Below are positions 1-6,228 of a DNA stretch of 14,292 nucleotides, piece by piece. Position 1 is the stretch's first letter. Each line of letters begins with the position of its first letter. The translations under genes were made by a program, and so were the position numbers. Source of the DNA: Pseudomonadota bacterium (GTDB lineage: Bacteria; Pseudomonadota; Gammaproteobacteria; Burkholderiales; Thiobacillaceae); the NCBI GenBank assembly GCA_030836725.1, contig JAUPLV010000041.1:1-14292 (forward strand), given 5' to 3'. Below the pieces are notes generated by a model. That model was not told the origin of the DNA and did not search any database. It was given only the letters and a program-made list of their open reading frames with translations.

Positions 1-978
1 CATGCGCATGTGGCGCATGCGCGCAGCGCCATCCACGACGTGCTGCGCGGGGCGGATGACCGCATGTTCGTCGTCGTCGGTCCCTGCTCCATCCACGACC
101 CCGCCGCGGCGCTCGACTATGCGCGCAGGCTGAAGCCGCTGGCCGACGAACTGGCGCACGACCTCATCATCATCATGCGGGTGTATTTCGAGAAGCCGCG
201 CACCACGGTGGGATGGAAGGGGCTGATCAACGACCCGCATCTGGACGAGAGTTTCGACATCAACGAAGGCCTGCGGCTCGCACGGAAACTGTTGCTGGAG
301 ATCAACGAAATCGGCTTGCCCTGCGCCACCGAATTCCTCGACCTGATTTCGCCGCAGTACATCGCCGACCTGGTGAGCTGGGGCGCGATCGGTGCGCGCA
401 CCACCGAATCGCAGTCGCATCGCCAGCTGGCTTCCGGCCTGTCCTGCCCGGTGGGGTTCAAGAACGGCACCGACGGCAGCCTGCGCATCGCGGTGGACGC
501 GATCAAGGCCGCCAGCGCGCGCCATCATTTCATTTCCGTCACCAAGTCGGGCCACGTCGGCGTGTTCAGCACCTCGGGCAACGAAGACACCCACGTCATC
601 CTGCGCGGCGGCAAGGCGCCGAACTACGACGCGGCAAGCGTCGATCTCGCATGTTCCGAACTGGCGTCGGCCGGCCTGCGCCAGCAGTTGATGATCGACT
701 TCTCGCACGCCAATTCGAGCAAGCAGTACCAGCGGCAGGTGGATGTCTGCGCCGATGTCACGGCGCAGGTGGCGGGCGGCGACACTCGCATCATCGGCGC
801 GATGATCGAAAGCCATATCAATCCCGGGCGCCAGGATCTGCTCGAGGGCCAGCCGCTGGAATACGCCAAGTCGATCACCGACGCCTGCATCGGCTGGGAC
901 GACACCCCCCCGCTGCTGCGGATGCTGGCCGAGGCGGTGAAAAAACGTCGGCTGAGCGCGCCGGCGGATGAGGAATAA
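1..978 (+). CDS. aroG: 3-deoxy-7-phosphoheptulonate (DAHP) synthase, 5'-truncated by the window edge
   Basis: Condenses phosphoenolpyruvate with erythrose 4-phosphate, the first step of the shikimate pathway in the cytoplasm. The frame is open to base 1 and 325 residues are visible. The GTG at base 10 is internal; by comparison with E. coli AroG about 30 N-terminal residues lie outside the window. Landmarks of the AroG/AroF/AroH class are present: GPCSIHD (visible residues 27-33, with the metal-ligand Cys29), KPRTTVGWKG, GARTTESQSHRQ, FKNGTDGS, DFSHANSSKQ (ligand His236), MIESHINPG (ligand Glu270) and ITDACIGW (ligand Asp294). All four metal ligands of the family are therefore conserved. Whether the enzyme is Phe-, Tyr- or Trp-sensitive cannot be told, because much of the allosteric site is N-terminal. 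The symbol is the usual one for betaproteobacterial members. ffs begins 37 bases after the stop. Confidence 0.95.
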   Translation, partial: HAHVAHARSAIHDVLRGADDRMFVVVGPCSIHDPAAALDYARRLKPLADELAHDLIIIMRVYFEKPRTTVGWKGLINDPHLDESFDINEGLRLARKLLLEINEIGLPCATEFLDLISPQYIADLVSWGAIGARTTESQSHRQLASGLSCPVGFKNGTDGSLRIAVDAIKAASARHHFISVTKSGHVGVFSTSGNEDTHVILRGGKAPNYDAASVDLACSELASAGLRQQLMIDFSHANSSKQYQRQVDVCADVTAQVAGGDTRIIGAMIESHINPGRQDLLEGQPLEYAKSITDACIGWDDTPPLLRMLAEAVKKRRLSAPADEE

Positions 979-1003
979 GCGCGCTTCCCGGGGCAAGCTG
1001 GGT

Positions 1004-1009
1004 TAAAAT
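1004..1009 (+). promoter_or_regulatory. -10-like element before ffs
   Basis: TAAAAT lies six bases before the predicted first base of the SRP RNA, the right place for a sigma-70 -10 box of a stable RNA gene. I find no good -35 hexamer at 16-18 bases upstream (GCGCTT at 981-986 is poor), so the call rests on the -10 and its position alone. Confidence 0.4.
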
Positions 1010-1015
1010 GCATGC

Positions 1016-1110
1016 GGCGGGCCTCCCCGCATGGCTAAGTCGTGAATCGGGTCAGGTCCGGAAGGAAGCAGCCACAGCGATCGATGCCAGTGCCGGGGTT
1101 CTGGCTCGCC
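1016..1110 (+). ncRNA. ffs: Signal recognition particle RNA, small 4.5S bacterial type
   Basis: RNA scaffold that binds Ffh (SRP54) for co-translational targeting of membrane proteins to FtsY and the translocon. The universally conserved domain IV core GTCAGGTCCGGAAGGAAGCA lies at 1051-1070, with its GGAA tetraloop and the asymmetric internal loop, continuing into GCC at 1071-1073. The ends were set by pairing: GGCGGGCC (1016-1023) pairs with GGCTCGCC (1103-1110) over 8 bp including one G-U. The resulting length of about 95 nt is slightly shorter than the 114 nt of E. coli. There is no convincing intrinsic terminator after it, only a short TTTT at 1113-1116, so 3' processing or read-through toward dnaX is possible. 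Confidence 0.93.
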
Positions 1111-1117
1111 ACTTTTC

Positions 1118-1218
1118 CAGGATTCAGGGGTCAGGATTCAGGGACCAGGGTGTGACAGTCTTGCCAGTGCGAACTGTGAGCGAAATCGCTTTTCCCTGCC
1201 CCCTGAATCCTGACTCCT
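1118..1218 (+). repeat. Direct 14-mer repeats plus a 14-bp inverted repeat in the ffs-dnaX spacer
   Basis: Two tandem 14-base units, GATTCAGGGGTCAG (1121-1134) and GATTCAGGGACCAG (1135-1148), differ at two positions. GTCAGGATTCAGGG (1130-1143) is perfectly complementary to CCCTGAATCCTGAC (1201-1214), giving a 14-bp stem around a 57-base loop; imperfect pairing extends on both sides. The right arm ends close to the dnaX start codon. It could be a decayed intergenic mobile repeat or an RNA structure in the dnaX leader. There is no T-run, so it is not a standard terminator. Confidence 0.75.
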
Positions 1219-1231
1219 AGCCACTCAAACC

Positions 1232-2932
1232 ATGACTGATCTATTCGGCGAATCCGCTTCTCCCGCTCTGGCGCTGGCGCGCAAGTGGCGACCGCGCGTG
1301 TTCGCCGACCTCAAGGGACAGGAGCATGTGGTGCAGGCGCTTTCCAACGCGCTCACCCAGGGGCGCCTGCACCATGCCTATCTGCTGACCGGCACACGCG
1401 GGGTGGGCAAGACCACGCTGGCGCGGATTCTCGCCAAGTGCCTCAATTGCGAAACGGGCGTCACCGCGACGCCCTGCGGCGTCTGCTCGGCCTGTACCCA
1501 GATCGACGCTGGGCGCTTCGTCGACCTGCTCGAACTCGACGCGGCCTCGAACACCGGCGTCGACAATATGCGCGAAGTGCTCGACAACGCGCAGTACGCG
1601 CCGACAGTGGGGCGCTACAAGGTCTACATCATCGACGAAGTGCACATGCTGTCGAAGCCGGCGTTCAACTCCATGCTGAAGACGCTGGAAGAGCCGCCCG
1701 CGCACATGAAATTCATCCTGGCCACCACCGATCCGCAGAAGATTCCGGTGACGGTGCTGTCGCGTTGCCTGCAGTTCAACCTGAAGCCGATGCCGCCCGC
1801 GCTGGTGGCGCAGCATCTGGGCGAGGTGCTGGCGCAGGAAAACGTCGCCTGCGAACCGGCGGCGCTGAACCTGCTGGCGCGCGCCGCAGCCGGCAGCATG
1901 CGCGATGCGCTGTCGCTGACCGACCAGGCGATTGCCTACGGCGGCGGCAAGGTCGAAGCGGCCGCGATCGAGGCCATGCTCGGCACGGTGCGGCGCGATT
2001 ATCTGTTCGACCTGCTCGATGCGCTGGCGGCGCACGACGGCGATGCCCTGCTGGATCAGGCGCGCCAGCTGGCCGAACGCGGGATCGCCTTCGATGCGGC
2101 GCTGCTGGACCTGGGCAACCTGCTCACCCAGCTGGCTCTGCTGCTGCACGCGCCCCACGCGGTTGAAGCCAGCGCCGATGCCGGGCGGATGCAGGCCGCA
2201 GCCGCGCAACTGGATGCCGAAACCGCGCAGCTGTATTACCAGATCGCGCTGAATGGCCGCCGCGACCTGCCGTTCGCGCCGGACGAGTTTTCCGGGTTCT
2301 GCATGACGCTGCTGCGCATGCTGGCCTTTGCCCCCGGATCGGGGAACAGCGCGCCGCGGGAGGTCGCCGCGGCGCGTCCGGCGCCGGTGCGTGCGGCCCC
2401 CGTCGCACCTGCCGGCTTGGCGCCAGTCGAGGCTTCGCTGGCGGCGGCCATGCCGCCCGCACCCGCCGCCGAACCCGAGCCGGTTGCGTTCGCCGAACCG
2501 ATTGTCCCGCCGGCGCTGGTCGCCCGCGAATCCGCGCCGCACGCAGCCTGGGACTGGCTCGACGTGGTCGCCGGACTGCGCCTCGGCGGCATGGCCAAGA
2601 TGCTCGCCGACCACTGCGAACTGGTGTCGCAGGCGGGCGACTCGGTGCTCTTGCGCGTGGGCGAAGCGCACAAGCATTTACTCGACCGCACCTATCAGGA
2701 TCGGCTGGTATCGGCGCTGCACGACAAGTATGGCGCGACGCTCAAGGTGACGTTCGAGATCGGCGCCGCCGCCGAGAAGACGCCGCAGCAGGTGCGTACG
2801 CGCATCAAGGAAGCGCGCCAGGCCGAGGCCGTGGCCGCGATCGAATCGGATCCATTTGTGCGCGAGTTGGTCGAGCAGTTCGGCGGCCAGATCGACGCGA
2901 CTTCAATCAAGCCATCAGGAGAATCAACATGA
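1232..2932 (+). CDS. dnaX: DNA polymerase III subunit tau (clamp-loader ATPase)
   Basis: Motor subunit of the clamp loader, which loads the beta clamp and ties polymerase cores and helicase together at the fork. The 566 residues show an AAA+ ATPase domain with Walker A GTRGVGKT (54-61), a zinc module with Cys70, 73, 82, 85 and 88, Walker B IIDEVH (133-138), sensor-1 ATTD (164-167) and the SRC arginine-finger motif (177-179). A helical collar domain follows to about 370, then an Ala/Pro-rich linker (about 372-436), then a tau C-terminal domain (437-566) of the alpha-binding type. E. coli tau is 643 residues. No run of six A's or A-AAA-AAG heptamer exists in the gene, so an E. coli-style frameshift making gamma is not supported. 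The start has no clear Shine-Dalgarno, but it is the only ATG before the conserved ARKWRP motif. The extra N-terminal segment MTDLFGESAS precedes the usual start. The stop overlaps ybaB at ATGA. Confidence 0.97.
   Translation: MTDLFGESASPALALARKWRPRVFADLKGQEHVVQALSNALTQGRLHHAYLLTGTRGVGKTTLARILAKCLNCETGVTATPCGVCSACTQIDAGRFVDLLELDAASNTGVDNMREVLDNAQYAPTVGRYKVYIIDEVHMLSKPAFNSMLKTLEEPPAHMKFILATTDPQKIPVTVLSRCLQFNLKPMPPALVAQHLGEVLAQENVACEPAALNLLARAAAGSMRDALSLTDQAIAYGGGKVEAAAIEAMLGTVRRDYLFDLLDALAAHDGDALLDQARQLAERGIAFDAALLDLGNLLTQLALLLHAPHAVEASADAGRMQAAAAQLDAETAQLYYQIALNGRRDLPFAPDEFSGFCMTLLRMLAFAPGSGNSAPREVAAARPAPVRAAPVAPAGLAPVEASLAAAMPPAPAAEPEPVAFAEPIVPPALVARESAPHAAWDWLDVVAGLRLGGMAKMLADHCELVSQAGDSVLLRVGEAHKHLLDRTYQDRLVSALHDKYGATLKVTFEIGAAAEKTPQQVRTRIKEARQAEAVAAIESDPFVRELVEQFGGQIDATSIKPSGEST
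2917..2922 (+). promoter_or_regulatory. Shine-Dalgarno of ybaB
   Basis: AGGAGA lies inside the 3' end of dnaX, 6 bases before ATG 2929 and 9 before ATG 2932. It supports translation starting at one of these two adjacent methionines, in either case across the dnaX stop codon. Confidence 0.7.
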
Positions 2933-3255
2933 TGAAGGGCGGCATCGGCAACATGATGAAGCAGGTCCAGCAGGTTCAGGAAAACATGGCCAAAATGCAG
3001 GCCAAGCTGGCCGAAATCGAAGTCGAGGGGCAGAGCGGCGCCGGCATGGTCACGGTGGTGATGACCTGCAAATACGACGTGCGCCGCGTCACCATCGATC
3101 CCGGTCTGATGGCGGACGACAAGGAGATGCTGGAAGATCTGGTGGCCGCCGCGATGAACGATGCGGTGCGCAAGGCCGAATCCATGGTGCAGGAAAAGAT
3201 GGGCGGCGTCACCGCGGGCCTGCCGATCCCGCCGGGAATGAAGCTGCCGTTCTGA
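2929..3255 (+). CDS. ybaB: YbaB/EbfC family nucleoid-associated protein
   Basis: Small DNA-binding protein of the YbaB/EbfC family: a homodimer in E. coli and Borrelia that binds DNA and influences nucleoid structure and expression. The 108 residues match the 109 of E. coli. The family pattern is visible: an N-terminal amphipathic helix rich in Met, Gln and Lys (GNMMKQVQQVQENMAKMQAKLAEIEVEG, residues 7-34), the central strand segment V-x-V-x-M-x-C-K-Y-D-V-x-R-V-x-I-D (about 42-60), and the C-terminal PIPPGMKLPF. It overlaps the dnaX stop by four bases (ATGA) and is followed by recR. The conserved dnaX-ybaB-recR trio suggests a replication or repair connection that remains undefined. The stop codon lies within a 14-base tandem duplication. 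Confidence 0.96.
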   Translation: MMKGGIGNMMKQVQQVQENMAKMQAKLAEIEVEGQSGAGMVTVVMTCKYDVRRVTIDPGLMADDKEMLEDLVAAAMNDAVRKAESMVQEKMGGVTAGLPIPPGMKLPF

Positions 3256-3272
3256 ACTTGCCGTTCTGAACT
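3245..3272 (+). repeat. 14-bp perfect tandem duplication over the ybaB stop codon
   Basis: TGCCGTTCTGAACT occurs twice head to tail (3245-3258 and 3259-3272), and the next two bases (TG) begin a third copy. The first copy contains the last codons and TGA of ybaB; the second lies wholly in the spacer. One copy fewer would shorten the ybaB-recR gap from 32 to 18 bases. Confidence 0.9.
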
Positions 3273-3287
3273 TGATCGGGCCTCGCC

Positions 3288-3881
3288 GTGCAACCTGCCG
3301 CGCTGGAAAACCTGATTGGCGCGCTGCGCGTGCTGCCCGGTGTCGGCCCCAAGTCCGCCGCGCGCATGGCCTATCATCTGCTGCAGCGTGACCGCCGCGG
3401 CGCCGAGCAGCTCGCCGCGGCGCTGAACCATGCGCTGACGCATCTGCATCACTGCCGCCTGTGCAACAACTTCTCCGAGGCGGAGGTGTGCGAGGTCTGC
3501 GCCAGCCCGCGCCGCGACAAGCGGCAACTGGCGGTGGTCGAAATGCCTGCCGACTTCAACATGATGGAGGCGACGCAGAGCTACAGCGGCCTGTATTTTG
3601 TACTGATGGGGCGCCTTTCCCCGCTCGACGGCATCGGCCCGCGCGAGATCCATCTCGACCGGCTGATCAATCGCGCGCTTGACGGCGTAGTCGAGGAGGT
3701 GATCCTGGCGACCAACTTCACCCCCGAAGGCGAAGCCACCGCGCACACCATCGGCGAACTGCTGAAGGCGCGCGGCCTCAAGGTCAGCCGCCTGGCGCGC
3801 GGCGTGCCGGTGGGCGGCGAACTGGAATATGTGGACAGCGGCACCCTGGCGCAGGCCGTGCGCGACAGGCGCACCGTTTGA
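3288..3881 (+). CDS. recR: Recombination mediator RecR
   Basis: With RecO (and RecF) it helps load RecA on SSB-coated gaps, in RecF-pathway gap repair; it forms a ring-shaped clamp on DNA. The 197 residues (201 in E. coli) show the helix-hairpin-helix LPGVGPKSAARMA (16-28), the zinc finger Cys56-x2-Cys59 with Cys68-x2-Cys71, a Toprim domain (about 80-175) with VVEMPAD and LMGRLSPLDGIGP, and the C-terminal GVPVGGELEYVD (172-183). The start is GTG at 3288, chosen because MQPAALENLI aligns with the family N-terminus; no Shine-Dalgarno is visible, so coupling to ybaB is likely. Its last codons form the first of three 20-base repeats that run on into the purB spacer. Confidence 0.97.
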   Translation: MQPAALENLIGALRVLPGVGPKSAARMAYHLLQRDRRGAEQLAAALNHALTHLHHCRLCNNFSEAEVCEVCASPRRDKRQLAVVEMPADFNMMEATQSYSGLYFVLMGRLSPLDGIGPREIHLDRLINRALDGVVEEVILATNFTPEGEATAHTIGELLKARGLKVSRLARGVPVGGELEYVDSGTLAQAVRDRRTV

Positions 3882-3935
3882 TGTGGCGCGACAGGCGCAC
3901 CGTTTAATGAAGGAAGCGCGACAGGCGCTCCGTTC
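3860..3935 (+). repeat. Three copies of a 20-mer starting in the recR tail
   Basis: GCGCGACAGGCGCACCGTTT stands at 3860-3879 (end of recR) and is repeated exactly at 3886-3905; a third copy with two mismatches lies at 3916-3935. Spacings are 26 and 30 bases. The repeats keep the reading of the recR C-terminus (RDRRTV, RDRRTV, RDRRSV). This looks like local duplication of a gene end, not a transposon or CRISPR. Confidence 0.9.
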
Positions 3936-3957
3936 AAGTTCGGCAACAATTGAATAA
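3881..3957 (+). other. Two stop/start-overlapping minicistrons between recR and purB
   Basis: The recR stop overlaps an ATG as TGATG; this opens an 8-codon frame (MWRDRRTV, 3881-3907) whose TAA overlaps another ATG as TAATG; that opens a 16-codon frame (MKEARQALRSSSATIE, 3907-3957). Both arise from the 20-mer repeats. I see no evidence that the peptides matter. The arrangement could hand terminating ribosomes toward purB 22 bases later, or it may be a chance product of duplication. Confidence 0.25.
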
Positions 3958-3960
3958 CCA

Positions 3961-3980
3961 GACAACACGGGACAACACGA
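3961..3980 (+). repeat. 10-base tandem repeat at the purB start
   Basis: GACAACACGG (3961-3970) and GACAACACGA (3971-3980) are adjacent and differ only in the last base, which is the A of the purB ATG. The repeat fills the place where a Shine-Dalgarno would be, and no purine-rich SD is present. Confidence 0.8.
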
Positions 3981-5350
3981 TGGAACTCAATGCACTGACC
4001 GCGCTTTCTCCGCTCGATGGCCGCTACGGCGGCAAGACTTCGCCGCTGCGCGACTTCTTCAGCGAGTACGCGCTGATCAAATACCGGGTCATCGTCGAAA
4101 TCGAATGGCTGAAGGCGCTGGCGGCCGAGCCGGCGATTGCCGAGGTGCCGGCGTTTTCCGCCGAGGCGATCGCGCTGCTCGACGGCATCGCCGACCATTT
4201 TTCGGTCGCCGATGCCGAGCGCGTCAAGACCATCGAGGCGACCACCAACCACGATGTGAAGGCGGTGGAATATTTCCTCAAGGAAAAAACCAAAGCCAGT
4301 TCCGAAATCGCCGCGGTGTCCGAGTTCATCCACTTCGCCTGCACCTCGGAGGACATCAACAACCTGTCGCATGCCCTGATGCTGAAGGGCGCGCGCGATG
4401 CGGTGCTGCTGCCCGCGCTGGAGAAGCTCATCGCGCGCCTGACCGAACTGGCGCACGACCTGGCCGACCTGCCGATGCTTTCGCGCACCCACGGTCAGCC
4501 CGCCTCGCCGACCACGGTCGGCAAGGAGCTTGCCAACATCGTCTACCGCCTGCGCCGTTCCTGGGACACCGTCGGCGCGGTCGAACTTCTGGGCAAGGTC
4601 AACGGCGCGGTCGGCAACTACAACGCGCACCTGTCGGCCTATCCCGATCTCGACTGGGAAAACTTCGCCCGCGAATTCGTGACGCACCTCGGGATTGGCT
4701 TCAATCCCTATACCATCCAGATCGAACCGCACGACGCCATGGCCGAACTGTACGACGCCATCGCGCGCACCAACACCATCCTGACCGACTTCAACCGCGA
4801 CGTCTGGGGCTATATCTCGCTCGGCTACTTCAAGCAGAAGGTGAAGGCGGGCGAGGTCGGGTCAAGCACCATGCCGCACAAGGTCAACCCGATCGATTTC
4901 GAGAACAGCGAAGGCAATCTCGGGCTGGCCAACGCGGTGCTGCGCCATCTGGCGGAGAAGCTGCCGATCTCGCGCTGGCAGCGCGACCTCACCGATTCCA
5001 CCGTGCTCAGGAACATGGGCGTCGGCTTCGGCTACAGCCTGCTGGCATACGAATCCTGCCTGCGCGGACTGTCGAAACTGGAGGCCAATCCGGCCGCGCT
5101 GGCGGCCGATCTCGACGCCAACTGGGAAGTGCTGGCGGAGCCGATCCAGACCGTGATGCGTCGCTACGGCATTGCCAATCCCTATGAACAGCTGAAGGAT
5201 CTGACGCGCGGCAAAGCCGGCATGACGCGCGAGACGCTGCACGTGTTCATCGATGGGCTGACGATTCCGGATGCGGAAAAGGCCAGACTGAAAACCATGA
5301 CGCCGGCGTCGTATACCGGCATCGCGGCTGAACTCGCCAGGCAGATCTAG
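3980..5350 (+). CDS. purB: Adenylosuccinate lyase
   Basis: Removes fumarate from SAICAR to give AICAR and from adenylosuccinate to give AMP, so it acts twice in purine synthesis; a cytoplasmic homotetramer of the fumarase/aspartase superfamily. Starting at ATG 3980 the protein is 456 residues, the same as E. coli PurB, and begins MELNALTALSPLDGRY like it. A longer frame from TTG 3950 adds ten residues without family support. Visible motifs: TTNHDVKAVEYF (88-99), TSEDINNLSHA (122-132), RTHGQPASPTT with the general acid His171, and the flexible signature loop GSSTMPHKVNPIDFENSEGN (294-313) with catalytic Ser295, the same number as in E. coli. No PurR-type operator is seen upstream. The 98-base gap to recR holds only short repeats. 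Confidence 0.97.
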   Translation: MELNALTALSPLDGRYGGKTSPLRDFFSEYALIKYRVIVEIEWLKALAAEPAIAEVPAFSAEAIALLDGIADHFSVADAERVKTIEATTNHDVKAVEYFLKEKTKASSEIAAVSEFIHFACTSEDINNLSHALMLKGARDAVLLPALEKLIARLTELAHDLADLPMLSRTHGQPASPTTVGKELANIVYRLRRSWDTVGAVELLGKVNGAVGNYNAHLSAYPDLDWENFAREFVTHLGIGFNPYTIQIEPHDAMAELYDAIARTNTILTDFNRDVWGYISLGYFKQKVKAGEVGSSTMPHKVNPIDFENSEGNLGLANAVLRHLAEKLPISRWQRDLTDSTVLRNMGVGFGYSLLAYESCLRGLSKLEANPAALAADLDANWEVLAEPIQTVMRRYGIANPYEQLKDLTRGKAGMTRETLHVFIDGLTIPDAEKARLKTMTPASYTGIAAELARQI

Positions 5351-5378
5351 TTAGCCGGAGGAATGAAGCGGAGCGCCC

Positions 5379-6221
5379 ATGCCCGAACATGATATCGACG
5401 TCGGCCTGGCCGACTTCCAGCAACGTGTTCTCGAAGAATCGAAGCGCCGCCCGGTGGTGGTCGACTTCTGGGCACCCTGGTGCGGGCCGTGCAAGTCGCT
5501 CAAGCCCATCCTGGAAAAGCTGGCCGCCGAGTACGGCGGCAAGTTCCTGCTCGCCAAGGTCAACTCGGATGACAACCAGGAACTCGCGGCGCGCTACGGC
5601 GTGCGCGGCATTCCCAGCGTCAAGGCGTTCATCGACGGCGAGCCGGTCGACGAGTTCTCCGGCGCGCTGCCGGAAGGCGAAGTGCGTGCCTTCCTCGATC
5701 GTCTGGTTCCCGGTCCTGCTGACGAACTGCGTGCGCAGGCCGCTGAACTGCGCGGTGCGGACGACCTGTCCGGGGCGCTGCAAAAGCTGGCCGATGCGTC
5801 GAAAATCGACCCCGCCCACATCGGGGTGCGGATCGATGCGGCTGAAATCATGCTCGACCTGAATGAAGCGGATGAAGCGCGGCGCTTGATCGGCAGCGTG
5901 CCGGACGCCGCCGACCCGCGCGTGCCGCAATTGAAGGCGCGGCTGCAGTTCATGGGGGCGGCCGGCGAGGACCGGGCGGCGTTGGCCGAACGGGTGGCCG
6001 CGAACGAAAACGATCTGGAGGCGCGGCTGAAACTCGCCAACCTGCTGGTCGCCTCCGGGCAGTACGAGGCGGGCATGGATCAGCTGCTGGAAATCGTCCG
6101 CCGCGATCGCGGCTTCGAGGACGACATCGGCCGCAAAACCCTGCTTTCGGTATTCGACCTGCTGAACGGCGACGAGCGGGCGAGCCGCTACCGCCGCCTG
6201 CTGGCCAGCGCGCTGTACTGA
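5379..6221 (+). CDS. cnoX: Thioredoxin-domain/TPR co-chaperone, CnoX (YbbN) type with an intact CGPC
   Basis: The 280 residues (E. coli YbbN 284) combine an N-terminal thioredoxin fold (about 8-110) with a TPR-like helical domain (about 115-280). The redox motif WCGPC is at 34-38 and the cis-proline in GIPS at 77-80. CnoX proteins hold unfolding proteins under oxidative (HOCl) stress and pass them to GroEL and DnaK. E. coli CnoX has lost the CxxC, whereas this one keeps it and could also reduce mixed disulfides, as described for the Caulobacter protein. The start is ATG 5379, with GGAG at 5370-5373. A nearby GGAGG (5357-5361) sits against a 9-codon frame at 5363 that runs into the gene and is probably not used. 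The gene is 28 bases after purB and converges on greB. Confidence 0.88.
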   Translation: MPEHDIDVGLADFQQRVLEESKRRPVVVDFWAPWCGPCKSLKPILEKLAAEYGGKFLLAKVNSDDNQELAARYGVRGIPSVKAFIDGEPVDEFSGALPEGEVRAFLDRLVPGPADELRAQAAELRGADDLSGALQKLADASKIDPAHIGVRIDAAEIMLDLNEADEARRLIGSVPDAADPRVPQLKARLQFMGAAGEDRAALAERVAANENDLEARLKLANLLVASGQYEAGMDQLLEIVRRDRGFEDDIGRKTLLSVFDLLNGDERASRYRRLLASALY

Positions 6222-6228
6222 ACCCGGG

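Noticed and set aside
1008..1220. A 70-codon plus-strand frame covering ffs and the spacer
   Set aside because: It runs over the SRP RNA core and the repeats, has no ribosome-binding site and no recognisable protein.
1241..2677. A 478-codon open frame on the minus strand opposite dnaX
   Set aside because: It is an antisense frame of a GC-rich gene with Arg/Gln/His-rich low-complexity translation and no domain; dnaX on the other strand has full family support.
1232..2932. Programmed frameshift site in dnaX for a gamma subunit
   Set aside because: I looked for A-AAA-AAG or any run of six A's in the gene and found none.
3860..3935. CRISPR-like repeats
   Set aside because: Only three copies, spacers of 6 and 10 bases, the first copy is coding, and there are no cas genes.
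2976..4732. Two long minus-strand frames (2976-3968 and 3581-4732) opposite ybaB, recR and purB
   Set aside because: Both are mirror products of GC-skewed codon positions in real genes, cross gene boundaries and resemble no family.
5363..5392. 9-codon frame after GGAGG at the cnoX start
   Set aside because: The SD is only 1 base from its ATG and the frame ends inside cnoX; a leader peptide is not supported.
6222..6228. Bidirectional terminator between cnoX and greB
   Set aside because: Only the palindrome ACCCGGGT (6222-6229) is present, with no T-run on either side; the convergent genes have no visible intrinsic terminator.
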